From an uncultured Gammaproteobacteria bacterium (lineage in GTDB: Bacteria; Pseudomonadota; Gammaproteobacteria; GCA-001735895): DNA of 64,000 nt. The notes below the pieces were generated by a model that was not told where the DNA came from, did not search any database, and was given only the letters and a program-made list of their open reading frames with translations. Within the stretch, counting starts at the first letter, position 1. Every line of letters begins with the position of its first letter. This document shows positions 35,208 to 43,217 of this stretch, piece by piece. Location of the stretch: positions 62,001 through 126,000 of the forward strand of contig CAMYLU010000006.1 of the NCBI GenBank assembly GCA_947259485.1, given 5' to 3'. The translations under genes and the position numbers were made by a program.

Positions 35208-35531
35208 CTAACGTCTGACCTGGCAGGTAATTTCGACCTTGCTGTCACCAAACAGGCGTCTGGATTCAGTCGTGGTACGCGCCGGGTGGGCATTGCCGTC
35301 GAAGAATTCCCGGTAAGCCGTGTCCATCGCATCGAAATCATCAAGATCGGCCAGGTGAACCTCGACCTTTACCATGCGATCTTTCGACAGCTGTAACTCG
35401 TCGAGAATACTGCCGATCGTGGCCAACACCGCGTGGGTTTCGGCGCCTACGTCGCCGAGAACCTCGAGGCCGGCGGGGAAATCTGCCGCGACCAGTCCCG
35501 ACAGGAAAGCGTATTGATCATCCATTACCAC
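35208..35531 (-). CDS. RidA/Rid family protein with unclear start
   Basis: The Rid family signatures are visible: AFLSGLVAAD, the helix ETHAVLATIGSILDE, and VEVHLADLDDFDAMDTAYREFF followed by the Arg-containing HPARTTTESR. The family usually deaminates reactive enamine/imine intermediates. Coordinates given start at GTG 35531, but the frame is open and Rid-like further upstream (QAVPESAAPFSQVV) back to a TAG at 35604-35606, with no ATG, GTG or TTG in that stretch. A typical family length of about 130 residues would need an unusual start such as ATT or ATC, or a lost start codon. The 36-codon membrane protein ends at that TAG in the same frame. Confidence 0.8.
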   Translation of the reverse strand: MVMDDQYAFLSGLVAADFPAGLEVLGDVGAETHAVLATIGSILDELQLSKDRMVKVEVHLADLDDFDAMDTAYREFFDGNAHPARTTTESRRLFGDSKVEITCQVRR

Positions 35532-35603
35532 CTGGCTGAAGGGCGCGGCGGATTCGGGTACTGCTTGCGGTTGAATTCTGGTTAGGATCTGAAGGTCCTG
35601 AAT

Positions 35604-35714
35604 CTAGCCAATTATATTGGCGCCAATAATTAATATAATGCCGAGCACGACGAATAGTATGAAAGTGATAATCATATGTTTCGTCGTGGTTTTATCGTCC
35701 TGGTTCGGATTCAT
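35604..35714 (-). CDS. 36-residue single-pass membrane protein
   Basis: The ATG at 35712-35714 is preceded by a strong purine-rich site (GAGGGGGAAC, about 7 nt spacing). It opens a 36-codon frame with a polar start (MNPNQDDKTTTKH) followed by one hydrophobic helix (MIITFILFVVLGIILIIGAN). This is the form of a small inner-membrane microprotein. The stop TAG is immediately followed, in the same frame, by the RidA-like sequence, so the two are probably cotranscribed. No function is known. Confidence 0.6.
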   Translation of the reverse strand: MNPNQDDKTTTKHMIITFILFVVLGIILIIGANIIG

Positions 35715-35785
35715 GTTTTGTTCCCCCTCGGATATTTTATCAAGTACTATATAGTGCCGAACCTGGAGCAAAATTGCCACCGCGC

Positions 35786-36583
35786 ATGACCGATCAAATC
35801 TATCAAACGCTGGTGCTGGAATACCCGGCCGCCCATGTCCTGCAAATCACGCTGAACCGACCCGAAGTCGCCAATGCGTTTAATACGCAGATGGCGACCG
35901 ACCTGATGCATTGCTTTGAAACCCTGGCACTGGAGCCCGGCGACAATCGCTGTATTATTTTAACCGGAGCCGGCGACAGGGCATTTTGTGCGGGTGGTGA
36001 TCTGAAACAACGCGACGGCATGTCGAATGAAGCCTGGACCGAACAACATCTCGTTTACGAACGCATGATACGTGCCATCATCGATTGTCCACTGCCGTTG
36101 ATTGCCGCGGTTAATGGCGCTGCTTTCGGGGGTGGTTGCGAGCTCGCGGCAGCGGTCGATTTTGTCTATGCATCTGAAAATGCGCGCTTCGCGATGACCG
36201 AGACCAGTCTTGGAATAATTCCCGGGGCTGGCGGTACTCAAACCCTGGCGCGAGCGCTGGGTGAGCGTCGCGCCAAGGAACTGATCTTATCGGCACGACG
36301 TTTCGATGCAGAGGAGGCCCGGCGCTGGGGACTCGTCAATGAAGTGTTTGCCCCTGGCAGCTTGCTGGATGAAACCCTGGAGGTTGCTTCGCGCATTGCG
36401 GCCAATGCACCGATCGCGGTGCGCCAGGCGAAACAGGCGATTCATGGTGGCTTGCAGATGTCCCTGGCCGATGGTCTCGAATTTGAGATTGAAGCCTATA
36501 ACCACACGGTACCAACCGAAGATCGGCGCGAAGGGGTTAGAGCTTTCAATGAAAAACGCGCGCCACAATTCAAGGGGAAATAA
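35786..36583 (+). CDS. Enoyl-CoA hydratase/isomerase (crotonase) family protein
   Basis: From ATG 35786 the protein has 265 residues (a TTG at 35774 is less likely). Crotonase motifs are complete: LNRPEVANAFN, ILTGAGDRAFCAGGDLKQRD (first oxyanion-hole loop), AAVNGAAFGGGCELAAAVDF (second), and the catalytic helix MTETSLGIIPGAGGTQ, where Glu at the position of the hydratase Glu is kept. It would act on an acyl-CoA in a degradative route. The BKACE gene begins 6 nt after its stop, so both are in one operon. Confidence 0.88.
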   Translation: MTDQIYQTLVLEYPAAHVLQITLNRPEVANAFNTQMATDLMHCFETLALEPGDNRCIILTGAGDRAFCAGGDLKQRDGMSNEAWTEQHLVYERMIRAIIDCPLPLIAAVNGAAFGGGCELAAAVDFVYASENARFAMTETSLGIIPGAGGTQTLARALGERRAKELILSARRFDAEEARRWGLVNEVFAPGSLLDETLEVASRIAANAPIAVRQAKQAIHGGLQMSLADGLEFEIEAYNHTVPTEDRREGVRAFNEKRAPQFKGK

Positions 36584-36589
36584 TACCTT

Positions 36590-37465
36590 ATGTCTGACGA
36601 AGTGATACTGACCTGTGCCGTTAGCGGTGGTCACAATAACCAGGGCAAGCACCCGGACTACCCGATTACACCCGAACATATCGCGAGTGACTGCATCGAG
36701 GTAGCGAAAGCAGGTGCGGCTATAGTTCATATCCACGTGCGCGACCCTGAAACCGGGATGCGCTCGGGGGATCCGGCGTTATTTCGCGAGGTCGTCGAAC
36801 GTATCCGTGATTCTGGCAGCGACGTTTTGATCAACCTCACCACCAGTGAGGGTGCACGCTTCGCCCCGGGCGAGGAGGACGCCGCCGTCGGCGGTCCCGG
36901 AACAACCCTGGTGCAGCCGCTTGAGCGCCTGCATCACGTCGAGGAGTTGCGACCCGATATCTGTACGCTCGATGTGGGCACCTTCAATTTCGGTGAAACA
37001 ATCTTTGTTAATACGCCTTCGCATTTGCGCATCATGGCGCAGCGTATTCGTGAACTAGGTGTAAAACCCGAGCTCGAAGTGTTTGAACCCGGGCATATCA
37101 TGTTTGCAAATAAACTGATCGAAGAAGGCCTGCTCGATGGCGCGCCGATGTTCCAGCTTTGTCTCGGCATTCCGCACGCCTCGCCGGCAACACCCGAGAT
37201 TCTAAGTGTCATGAAAGGATTATTGCCCGGGGACGCGAACTGGAGCGCTTTCGGTATTTCACGCATGGAATTTTCAATCGTGGCCCAGGCCGCGAGCCAG
37301 GGTGGCAACTGCCGCGTCGGGCTGGAGGATAATCTCTATCTCGACAAGGGTGAATTTGCGACCAACCTGAAGCTGGTCGAGCGCGCGGTGCGTATCATCC
37401 GCGAGCTCGGTCGAGAACTGGCGACGCCGCGGCAGGCCGCAAAGCGCCTGGGGATAGAACGTTAG
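36590..37465 (+). CDS. Beta-keto acid cleavage enzyme (BKACE/DUF849 family)
   Basis: The 291-residue TIM-barrel protein has BKACE features: VHIHVRDPETGMRSG (two zinc-binding His), INLTTSEGAR, the ELEVFEPGHI strand and later VGLEDNLYLDKGE (catalytic-site residues). These enzymes cleave a beta-keto acid with acetyl-CoA to give acetoacetyl-CoA plus a CoA thioester or free acid; one characterised branch cleaves dehydrocarnitine to betaine. The Rieske oxygenase and betaine-type importer nearby make a quaternary-amine substrate attractive but unproven. It follows the crotonase gene by 6 nt. Confidence 0.88.
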   Translation: MSDEVILTCAVSGGHNNQGKHPDYPITPEHIASDCIEVAKAGAAIVHIHVRDPETGMRSGDPALFREVVERIRDSGSDVLINLTTSEGARFAPGEEDAAVGGPGTTLVQPLERLHHVEELRPDICTLDVGTFNFGETIFVNTPSHLRIMAQRIRELGVKPELEVFEPGHIMFANKLIEEGLLDGAPMFQLCLGIPHASPATPEILSVMKGLLPGDANWSAFGISRMEFSIVAQAASQGGNCRVGLEDNLYLDKGEFATNLKLVERAVRIIRELGRELATPRQAAKRLGIER

Positions 37466-37467
37466 TC

Positions 37468-38214
37468 GTGGCAAGGCTGTACCTGATCCGACACGCACAG
37501 TCGGCGAACAACGAAATCTGGGACGGCAGTGACCATATGGCCGGACGCAAGCCCGATCCCGAGATTACAACCATTGGTCATCGCCAGGCAGAGACACTTG
37601 CCGGGCACCTGGCCCACCCGCGGGCAGAACCGCGTCAGCATCCCTTCAGCCAGGCAGAAGAATTTCATTTTGGCCTGACCCACGTTTACTGCAGCCTGAT
37701 GACGCGCTCGATTCTTACTGCCGAGTACATTGCCGCAGCCTGTGAACTCAAGTTGCACGCGCTTCCAGATATTTTTGAAAAATTCGGCATTTACGATGTC
37801 GACGATGATGGCAATCTGCAGGGTTTACCCGGCCCCGGTCGGGATTATTTCGAGCAGCGATTCCCGCGACTCGGGCTTCCGCAAGAATTTAACGATGAGG
37901 GTTGGTGGAGCCGACCGGTTGAAAACGAGGCTGCCTTTATCGCGCGTATGCAAAAGGTGGTAAACGCATTCAGGCACCGACTCGATCAGAGCGACGAATC
38001 CATAGCGCTGGTGGCGCACGGAGATTTTATCGACCAATTCGTTAACGAACTCATGGGCGTGGTAAGACACCAGCCCAACTATGATAACCACTGGGTTGCC
38101 AACTGGGCCTTTCACAACACCTCGATTTCGCGCATCGACTTTGTCAACGGCTCGCATAACGTCGTCTACATGAATAGAATCGATCATCTGCCTAACGAAC
38201 TGGTTACCTGGTAA
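37468..38214 (+). CDS. Histidine phosphatase family protein
   Basis: The 248-residue protein (GTG start, 2 nt after the BKACE stop) begins with the phosphohistidine motif LIRHAQSANNE (catalytic His near residue 8, with Arg). It has a second His in ALVAHGDFIDQF and Arg/Glu in MTRSILTAEYI, as in the phosphoglycerate mutase-like superfamily. Compared with usual RHG(E/Q) it reads RHAQS, still common in the group. The stop TAA overlaps the next ATG. The substrate is unknown; such genes in catabolic operons are often of unclear role. Confidence 0.85.
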   Translation: MARLYLIRHAQSANNEIWDGSDHMAGRKPDPEITTIGHRQAETLAGHLAHPRAEPRQHPFSQAEEFHFGLTHVYCSLMTRSILTAEYIAAACELKLHALPDIFEKFGIYDVDDDGNLQGLPGPGRDYFEQRFPRLGLPQEFNDEGWWSRPVENEAAFIARMQKVVNAFRHRLDQSDESIALVAHGDFIDQFVNELMGVVRHQPNYDNHWVANWAFHNTSISRIDFVNGSHNVVYMNRIDHLPNELVTW

Positions 38215-39071
38215 TGTGTTACGCCCTTGAGTCTGAGCAAATCGATCAATATCAACGCGACGGTTTTCTGTTTCCGCTGGACGTTTTCGATAACAACCGG
38301 GTAGTGAGTATCCTCGACCAACTCGAGCATACCCGTACGGTGGCGCAAGAGCAGGGACTCGAATCCGAGCTGACCCGGTTACTGCGCACCAACACGCATT
38401 ACATACTTCCCTTTGTGAGCGAGATGGCAAGGGCACCGCAGCTGCTCGACCGGGTTGAATCAATCCTCGGCCCGAATATCCTGCTGTGGAGTGCGGAGTT
38501 TTTTATCAAGGCTGCGCATACCGACAAGATTGTCAGTTGGCACCAGGACCTGACCTACTGGGGGCTCGGTGAAACCAACGAGGAAATGACTGCATGGTTG
38601 GCCCTGTCTGACGTCAACGTCGAGTCAGGGTGCATGCGTTTTGTTCCGGGTTCGCACCATCAGCAAATCGTGCCGCATCGTGATACCTTCGATGCTGCTA
38701 ACCTGTTGTCACGAGGGCAGGAAGTTGCGGTGGACGTTGCGGAAGACGATGCGGTAGACGTTATTCTGCAACCGGGACAGGTATCGTTTCACCACGGACG
38801 GATGTTTCACGCTTCGGGACCGAATCGCAGCGCCCGGGATCGCATCGGCCTGGCATTTCGATTTATAACCCCGGAAGTGGAACAGTCAGTCGCTAAATGC
38901 GATTACGCGATGTTGGTTCGAGGTATTGACCAAGGTAAAAACTGGATTCATGTCGCACCGCCCACGCGCCTGCTCGATCCAGCCGAGCTCAAGCTCCACG
39001 CCCGCATCAGGCAGGATCAGTCCGCCGCCCTCGCCGAGGGCGCGGAACAGGAAATGTACACGGCCTACTAG
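38214..39071 (+). CDS. Phytanoyl-CoA dioxygenase (PhyH) family protein
   Basis: The 285-residue protein has the PhyH-type 2OG-Fe(II) site: HxD in WHQDLTYWGL (near residue 108) and a distal His in FHHGRMFHASGPN with the following Arg (RIGLAFRFI) for 2OG. The preceding SAEFFIKAAHTDKIVS and the WLALSDVNVESGCMRFVPG strand are typical of bacterial PhyH proteins that hydroxylate small molecules, including osmolytes and amino acids. The gene overlaps the phosphatase stop by TAATG and closes the operon. Confidence 0.88.
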   Translation: MCYALESEQIDQYQRDGFLFPLDVFDNNRVVSILDQLEHTRTVAQEQGLESELTRLLRTNTHYILPFVSEMARAPQLLDRVESILGPNILLWSAEFFIKAAHTDKIVSWHQDLTYWGLGETNEEMTAWLALSDVNVESGCMRFVPGSHHQQIVPHRDTFDAANLLSRGQEVAVDVAEDDAVDVILQPGQVSFHHGRMFHASGPNRSARDRIGLAFRFITPEVEQSVAKCDYAMLVRGIDQGKNWIHVAPPTRLLDPAELKLHARIRQDQSAALAEGAEQEMYTAY

Positions 39072-39084
39072 CGCCGGCGATTGC

Positions 39085-39399
39085 CTACATATCCATTGCC
39101 TCGGCAATCTCGACTGAACCCTCTGCTTTCAATATCGGGCAGCCTTTAGCCAGGTCTGTTGCCCGCTCGATGCTGTCGGCATTGATCAGGCTGTAACCAC
39201 TCAAGGGATTCGACCCCCCGTCGCGGGTGACCGAACCGTCGCTATTGACTGTTGATGACGGACCCAGGGGGTTGCCGCCATCGACAACCGCTGCGCCGAG
39301 ACTCTCAAACCACGCCATCCATTCGGCCATAACCTGCGCGCCTTCTTCCTCGGTTTCCGGCATCTTGCCACCGTGATAGGCATAAATGAATTTGGGCAT
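39085..39399 (-). CDS. YciI/DGPF domain protein
   Basis: The start at 39397-39399 follows a GAGG site and gives MPKFIYAYHGGKMPE, 104 residues, matching the YciI-like ferredoxin fold: AYHGG start, MAEWMAWFESLGAAVVDGG (helix and loop), and a DGPF-like C-terminal region NADSIERATDLAKGCPIL. An upstream extension to 39453 is open but has no family similarity. The function of this family is not established; homologues bind small ligands. It is convergent with the PhyH gene. Confidence 0.82.
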   Translation of the reverse strand: MPKFIYAYHGGKMPETEEEGAQVMAEWMAWFESLGAAVVDGGNPLGPSSTVNSDGSVTRDGGSNPLSGYSLINADSIERATDLAKGCPILKAEGSVEIAEAMDM

Positions 39400-39525
39400 T
39401 GTCTTGTCCTCACTGCTGTTTTGCTGTTCGGACGGATCAGGATACGCAATCAACGCCAGAAATTCGACTCTGATTAATTCTGGAGTTCGACTCTATGGTG
39501 CCGACACTATCCCATGAGCGTTTGA

Positions 39526-39984
39526 CTATCTGACGATCAGGCAACTGGTCTCGGCATTGTCGGCAACTTTGCGCGAGACACTGCCTAAAATCGTGCCCTT
39601 CAGCTTGCTTAAGCCACGGGTTCCCATCGCAATCATGTCCATTTCCGATCGCCTGGCAAAGTTGAGGATACTGGTTGCAGGGTCACCGGTTCCGATCGCG
39701 GTTTCAACTTTATTAGCTCCGGCCTTTTCCGCTGTTTCCCTGGCGCGTCTTAAGATTGATTCGGCGATTTTGCGCATAATTTCCTCGCGCGCATCGTTAA
39801 AGGATTCGATCTGATGGAATTCCAGTTCCGGAATTTCATCGATTTCAAAAGGTATTTGCATATCGCGAATAACGTGAATGATGAGCATTTCAGCGTTGTG
39901 CAGTACGGCAAATTGAGCCGCCATTTCCAATGCACGGTTCGAAGCCTCCGAAGCGTCGGTTGCAACCAGAATTCTATTAATCAC
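39526..39984 (-). CDS. Universal stress protein (UspA family)
   Basis: The 152-residue protein has the Usp fold: INRILVATDASEASNRALE (N-terminal strand and phosphate loop), a long middle helix, and GTRGLSKLKGTILGSVSRKVADNAETSCLIV, where the G-x-x-G-x9-G-(S/T) pattern predicts ATP binding. It may respond to stress or osmotic change. It lies just downstream (36 nt) of the betaine-type ABC transporter genes on the same strand, so it could belong to the same osmotic-response region. Confidence 0.9.
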   Translation of the reverse strand: MINRILVATDASEASNRALEMAAQFAVLHNAEMLIIHVIRDMQIPFEIDEIPELEFHQIESFNDAREEIMRKIAESILRRARETAEKAGANKVETAIGTGDPATSILNFARRSEMDMIAMGTRGLSKLKGTILGSVSRKVADNAETSCLIVR

Positions 39985-40020
39985 GTTTCTATCCTTCCTC
40001 CAGTCACTGGAATGGCAGCG

Positions 40021-42081
40021 CTACGCCAGCCCCAAAGCCTTTTTGCGTTGGTTGGCCCAGGTGCGCAGCACCTGGTCGATGGCGAGCCCGATAAAGGCCA
40101 CGCAAAGGCCTAGCACCAGGCCGTTGCCGACACCTTCTTTGTCAGACAAGGATTTGAGAATTAGTTGCCCGAGATCATCGGTACCGATCAACGCGCCGAT
40201 GATGACCATCGACAGCGCGAACACCACGGTTTGATTAATACCGAGCGCGATGTGCGGAAAGGCCATCGGCAATTCGATAGACAGGTAGCGCTGCAAACGG
40301 TTAACACCGGACATCGAACCGGCTTCCTGCAGCTGCGGCGGTACGCTCAGCATACCCTGGATCGTGTAACGCGTGGCCGGGACGGTGGCGTAGATCACGA
40401 TCGCGATCAACACCGAGGTATCGGTTATGCCAAATAGCATCATTACAGGGATCAGGTAGATGAACGACGGAAAGGTCTGGAAGGTATCGCAAATTCCCAG
40501 CATGATGCGGGTGGCCAGCGGATTTTGCGCGCACAGTGTACCCGCGATGATGCCGATGGTGGTCGAAATCAGCACCGACAGGGTCATCAGGTAGGCAGTG
40601 ATCAGCGCGCGATCCCACCATTCGGTCAGCGCGATGAACAGAAGGAATCCGCCAACGGACAGACCGACCCTTACGCCGCCGACAATATATCCGATGCCCA
40701 TGGCCAGCATGAAGGTCGCCGCGACCGGCATGGCGAGATAGGCGGTTTTGACCGGCACCAGTACCTGGACGATAAACCATTCGTTGAAACTCTTGAGCGC
40801 GAAAAAGAACGTGTCGACGATCCAGTCGACCCCGGCCTGCCAGAATGGCTCGGTGGTAATGCCCTTGTTGTGCGGAATCAGGTAGAGATAGTTGAACCCT
40901 TCGCGGAAAATGAACGAGCCGATCCAGGCCAGGATGACACCGACGATGAATACCACGCTGAACATCAACGAATGCTTGTGCCTTTCGACAAACGACAGGT
41001 CGGCGAAATAATCGATCTGCTTGTCGGCCCAGGCGAGCGACAGCCGATCGAGCGTTATCGCGATCAGCACGATACAGATGCCGATTTCGAGCGCCAGGCC
41101 GATCCTCAGCTGGTTGAGTGCGATCAACAAGTGGTTACCCAGCCCCTTGGCGCCGATCAGCGACGCGATGACCACCATCGCCAGGCACGACATGATGACC
41201 TGGTTGACCCCGATCAGGATATCCCGCCGGGCTGTCGGAATCAGCACCTTGAACAACAGCTGCCGGTTGTTGCATCCACTCATCAATCCGGCCTCGGCGA
41301 CTTCGGGCGATAGCTTTTTCAGACCCAGAATGGTCAGCCGCACCATCGGCGGGGTGGCGAAAATAACCGTGGCAATCGCACCGGCATGGTCGCCGATACC
41401 GAAACACAACACCACCGGTACGAGGTAGGAAAAGTGCGGCATGATTTGCATCACGTTGAGTATCGGGTTCAGCACCATTTCCACGGTTTTGTTCCTGAAC
41501 GCCCAGACACCGAGCAGGAGACCGAGCAAGACCGACATCGGCGCGGCGATCAGGACGAAGGACAGCGTTTCCATCGACGGTTCCCATTGCCCGAATACCG
41601 CGATGTATACGAACGAAAACCCGACAAACAGCCCCAGTCTCGGCCCTTTCAGTGCATAACCCAGAATCGCGGCGCCACCGGCAACCACGGTCCACGGCAA
41701 GGCCGGCCAGCGCGCCCACTTGTTTTCAGTTGCCCAGTCCCAACTGGTGAACGTAACAATGGTCTTGACGCCGCCGAGAAAAATTTCGCGAACAAATTCG
41801 ATCATGAACAGGATCAGACCCGAAGCCGAACGGGTGAACTGGTTCATCATCGGTTTTTCTTCGAAATCCTCGATGTCCGGGTCCCAGACGTCGACCAGCC
41901 ACCAGTCGTTCATGACGTATCTGACCGAATCGTTGATGATGAGCGGAAGTTCGTTGATCAACGGTGGCAAACGCCAGAACCAGTTGCCCTCGGAAGGGGT
42001 GATGACCGCGCATAAAACCAGGAAAATAATGACCAGCAGAATAAACTGCAGGTACTTCTTTTGCCGGAGTGCTTCGATCAT
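40021..42081 (-). CDS. Glycine betaine/proline-type ABC transporter permease, tandem fused
   Basis: The 686-residue protein contains two copies of the ProW-type permease domain. The first has its EAA-like loop near residue 270 (EAGLMSGCNNRQLLFKVLIP); the second has it near residue 600 (EAGSMSGVNRLQRYLSIELP). Each has the GxxLGxxxG-type helix pattern and DLGxxI / GLGNHL motifs. A single-domain ProW is about 350 residues, so this is a duplicated, fused permease, known in some marine proteobacteria. Its start overlaps the ATPase gene by 4 nt. It forms the membrane channel of the betaine-type importer. Confidence 0.87.
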   Translation of the reverse strand: MIEALRQKKYLQFILLVIIFLVLCAVITPSEGNWFWRLPPLINELPLIINDSVRYVMNDWWLVDVWDPDIEDFEEKPMMNQFTRSASGLILFMIEFVREIFLGGVKTIVTFTSWDWATENKWARWPALPWTVVAGGAAILGYALKGPRLGLFVGFSFVYIAVFGQWEPSMETLSFVLIAAPMSVLLGLLLGVWAFRNKTVEMVLNPILNVMQIMPHFSYLVPVVLCFGIGDHAGAIATVIFATPPMVRLTILGLKKLSPEVAEAGLMSGCNNRQLLFKVLIPTARRDILIGVNQVIMSCLAMVVIASLIGAKGLGNHLLIALNQLRIGLALEIGICIVLIAITLDRLSLAWADKQIDYFADLSFVERHKHSLMFSVVFIVGVILAWIGSFIFREGFNYLYLIPHNKGITTEPFWQAGVDWIVDTFFFALKSFNEWFIVQVLVPVKTAYLAMPVAATFMLAMGIGYIVGGVRVGLSVGGFLLFIALTEWWDRALITAYLMTLSVLISTTIGIIAGTLCAQNPLATRIMLGICDTFQTFPSFIYLIPVMMLFGITDTSVLIAIVIYATVPATRYTIQGMLSVPPQLQEAGSMSGVNRLQRYLSIELPMAFPHIALGINQTVVFALSMVIIGALIGTDDLGQLILKSLSDKEGVGNGLVLGLCVAFIGLAIDQVLRTWANQRKKALGLA

Positions 42082-43069
42082 GACGTCTGTTCGGCCGAAT
42101 GATCGGCGTGACCGCCGAACAGGGCGTGGACAATATGGGAAGCATGCAAAGCACCAACGATCTCACCTGCCGCATCGACGACCCGTACCGGTTTGTCGGA
42201 ATTCAGAATGTCCTCGGCCACGGTCTCGATAATGGCGTCTTTTTGCACTTTCAGATCGCTGAAATCTTCGCTTGGATCGTAGGGATCCATCACCGCCTCG
42301 ATTTTGAGTACCTTTTCGCGCGGGACTTCCTCGGTGAACTTGCGCACGTACTCAGTGGCCGGGTTGAGCACGATGTTCGCCGGCGTATCGAGTTGCTCGA
42401 TGATGCCATCCTTCATGATCGCGATGCGGTCAGCCAGGCGCAGCGCTTCGTCGAAATCATGGGTGACGAATAAAATGGTTTTGCCGAGCACGTCCTGCAG
42501 GCGCAGAAATTCGTCCTGCATCTCCTTGCGAATCAGCGGATCGAGTGCGGAAAAGGGTTCGTCGAGAAACCAGATATCGGGTTCGATTGCGAGCGAGCGG
42601 GCGATGCCGACACGCTGTTGCTGGCCACCCGAGAGCTGCCGCGGGAAGTAGTTTTCGCGGCCGGTGAGACTGACGAGGTCCACCATTTCCTTGGCTCGCT
42701 GCATGCTTTCCTGGGTGCTGACTCCCTTGACCTGCAGCGGAAAGGCGATGTTTTCGAGCACGGTTTTGTGCGGCAGCAGGGCGAAGCTCTGAAACACCAT
42801 GCCCATCTTGCTGCGGCGCAGCTCCGCATCAACGTCGATTTGCCGGAACCGGACAGGCCCATAATAATCAGCAATTCGCCCTTATACACCTCGAACGAGG
42901 CATTGTTGACGCCGACGATGCACCCGGCTTCATGGAACTTGGCGGCGTCGACGACGCCATTGGCGTTTGCCAGCATGGTTTTGGCGTTATCGCCAAAAAT
43001 CATGTAGACCGAATCGCAACGGATGACCGGTTCGTCCGAAGACGAAGTTTCAGCTTGAGTAGTAGACAT
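42078..43069 (-). pseudogene. ProV-type ABC transporter ATPase gene with internal deletion and frameshift
   Basis: Two overlapping frames together make one ProV-type ATPase. The first (from 43069) encodes the N-terminus through Walker A (MGLSGSGKSTLMR). The second (from about 42830) resumes at ELRRSKMGMVFQSFALLP (Q-loop) and continues through LSGGQQQRVGIARSLA, Walker B WFLDEPFSALDP, the H-loop VTHDF and a CBS-like tail. Between Walker A and the Q-loop about 26 codons present in ProV are missing. The loss is not a multiple of three (length 1 mod 3, for example 76 or 79 nt), so the frame breaks near 42823-42828. No intact ATPase for this importer exists in the window. An assembly or sequencing error is possible. 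Confidence 0.75.
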
Positions 43070-43142
43070 AGTTATATTTTTAATTCTCCCCCGGATAGTA
43101 AAATTACCACATTTGCGCGGCTAGGAAATACTATCGGTTAAA

Positions 43143-43188
43143 ATAAGAACCCCCCGGGCCAGATGTTCTGCGCCCGGGGGGTTCTTTT
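43143..43188 (-). terminator. Strong hairpin between solute-binding protein and ATPase genes
   Basis: AAGAACCCCCCGGGC (43147-43161) is perfectly repeated inverted as GCCCGGGGGGTTCTT after a 10-11 nt loop, with T-rich sequence on both sides (TTTTT on the plus strand; TTATTTT on the minus strand). It lies downstream of the solute-binding protein stop and before the ATPase start, so it may act as a partial terminator or mRNA stabiliser that raises binding-protein expression over the membrane components. Confidence 0.8.
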
Positions 43189-43217
43189 TACTTCACGCTT
43201 TAAATCCTGGCAACGGC

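Noticed and set aside
40525-42015. Long plus-strand frames (40525-41313, 41386-42015) within the permease gene
   Set aside because: They are opposite-strand shadows of the fused permease, full of Asp/Arg/Gln with no domain pattern.
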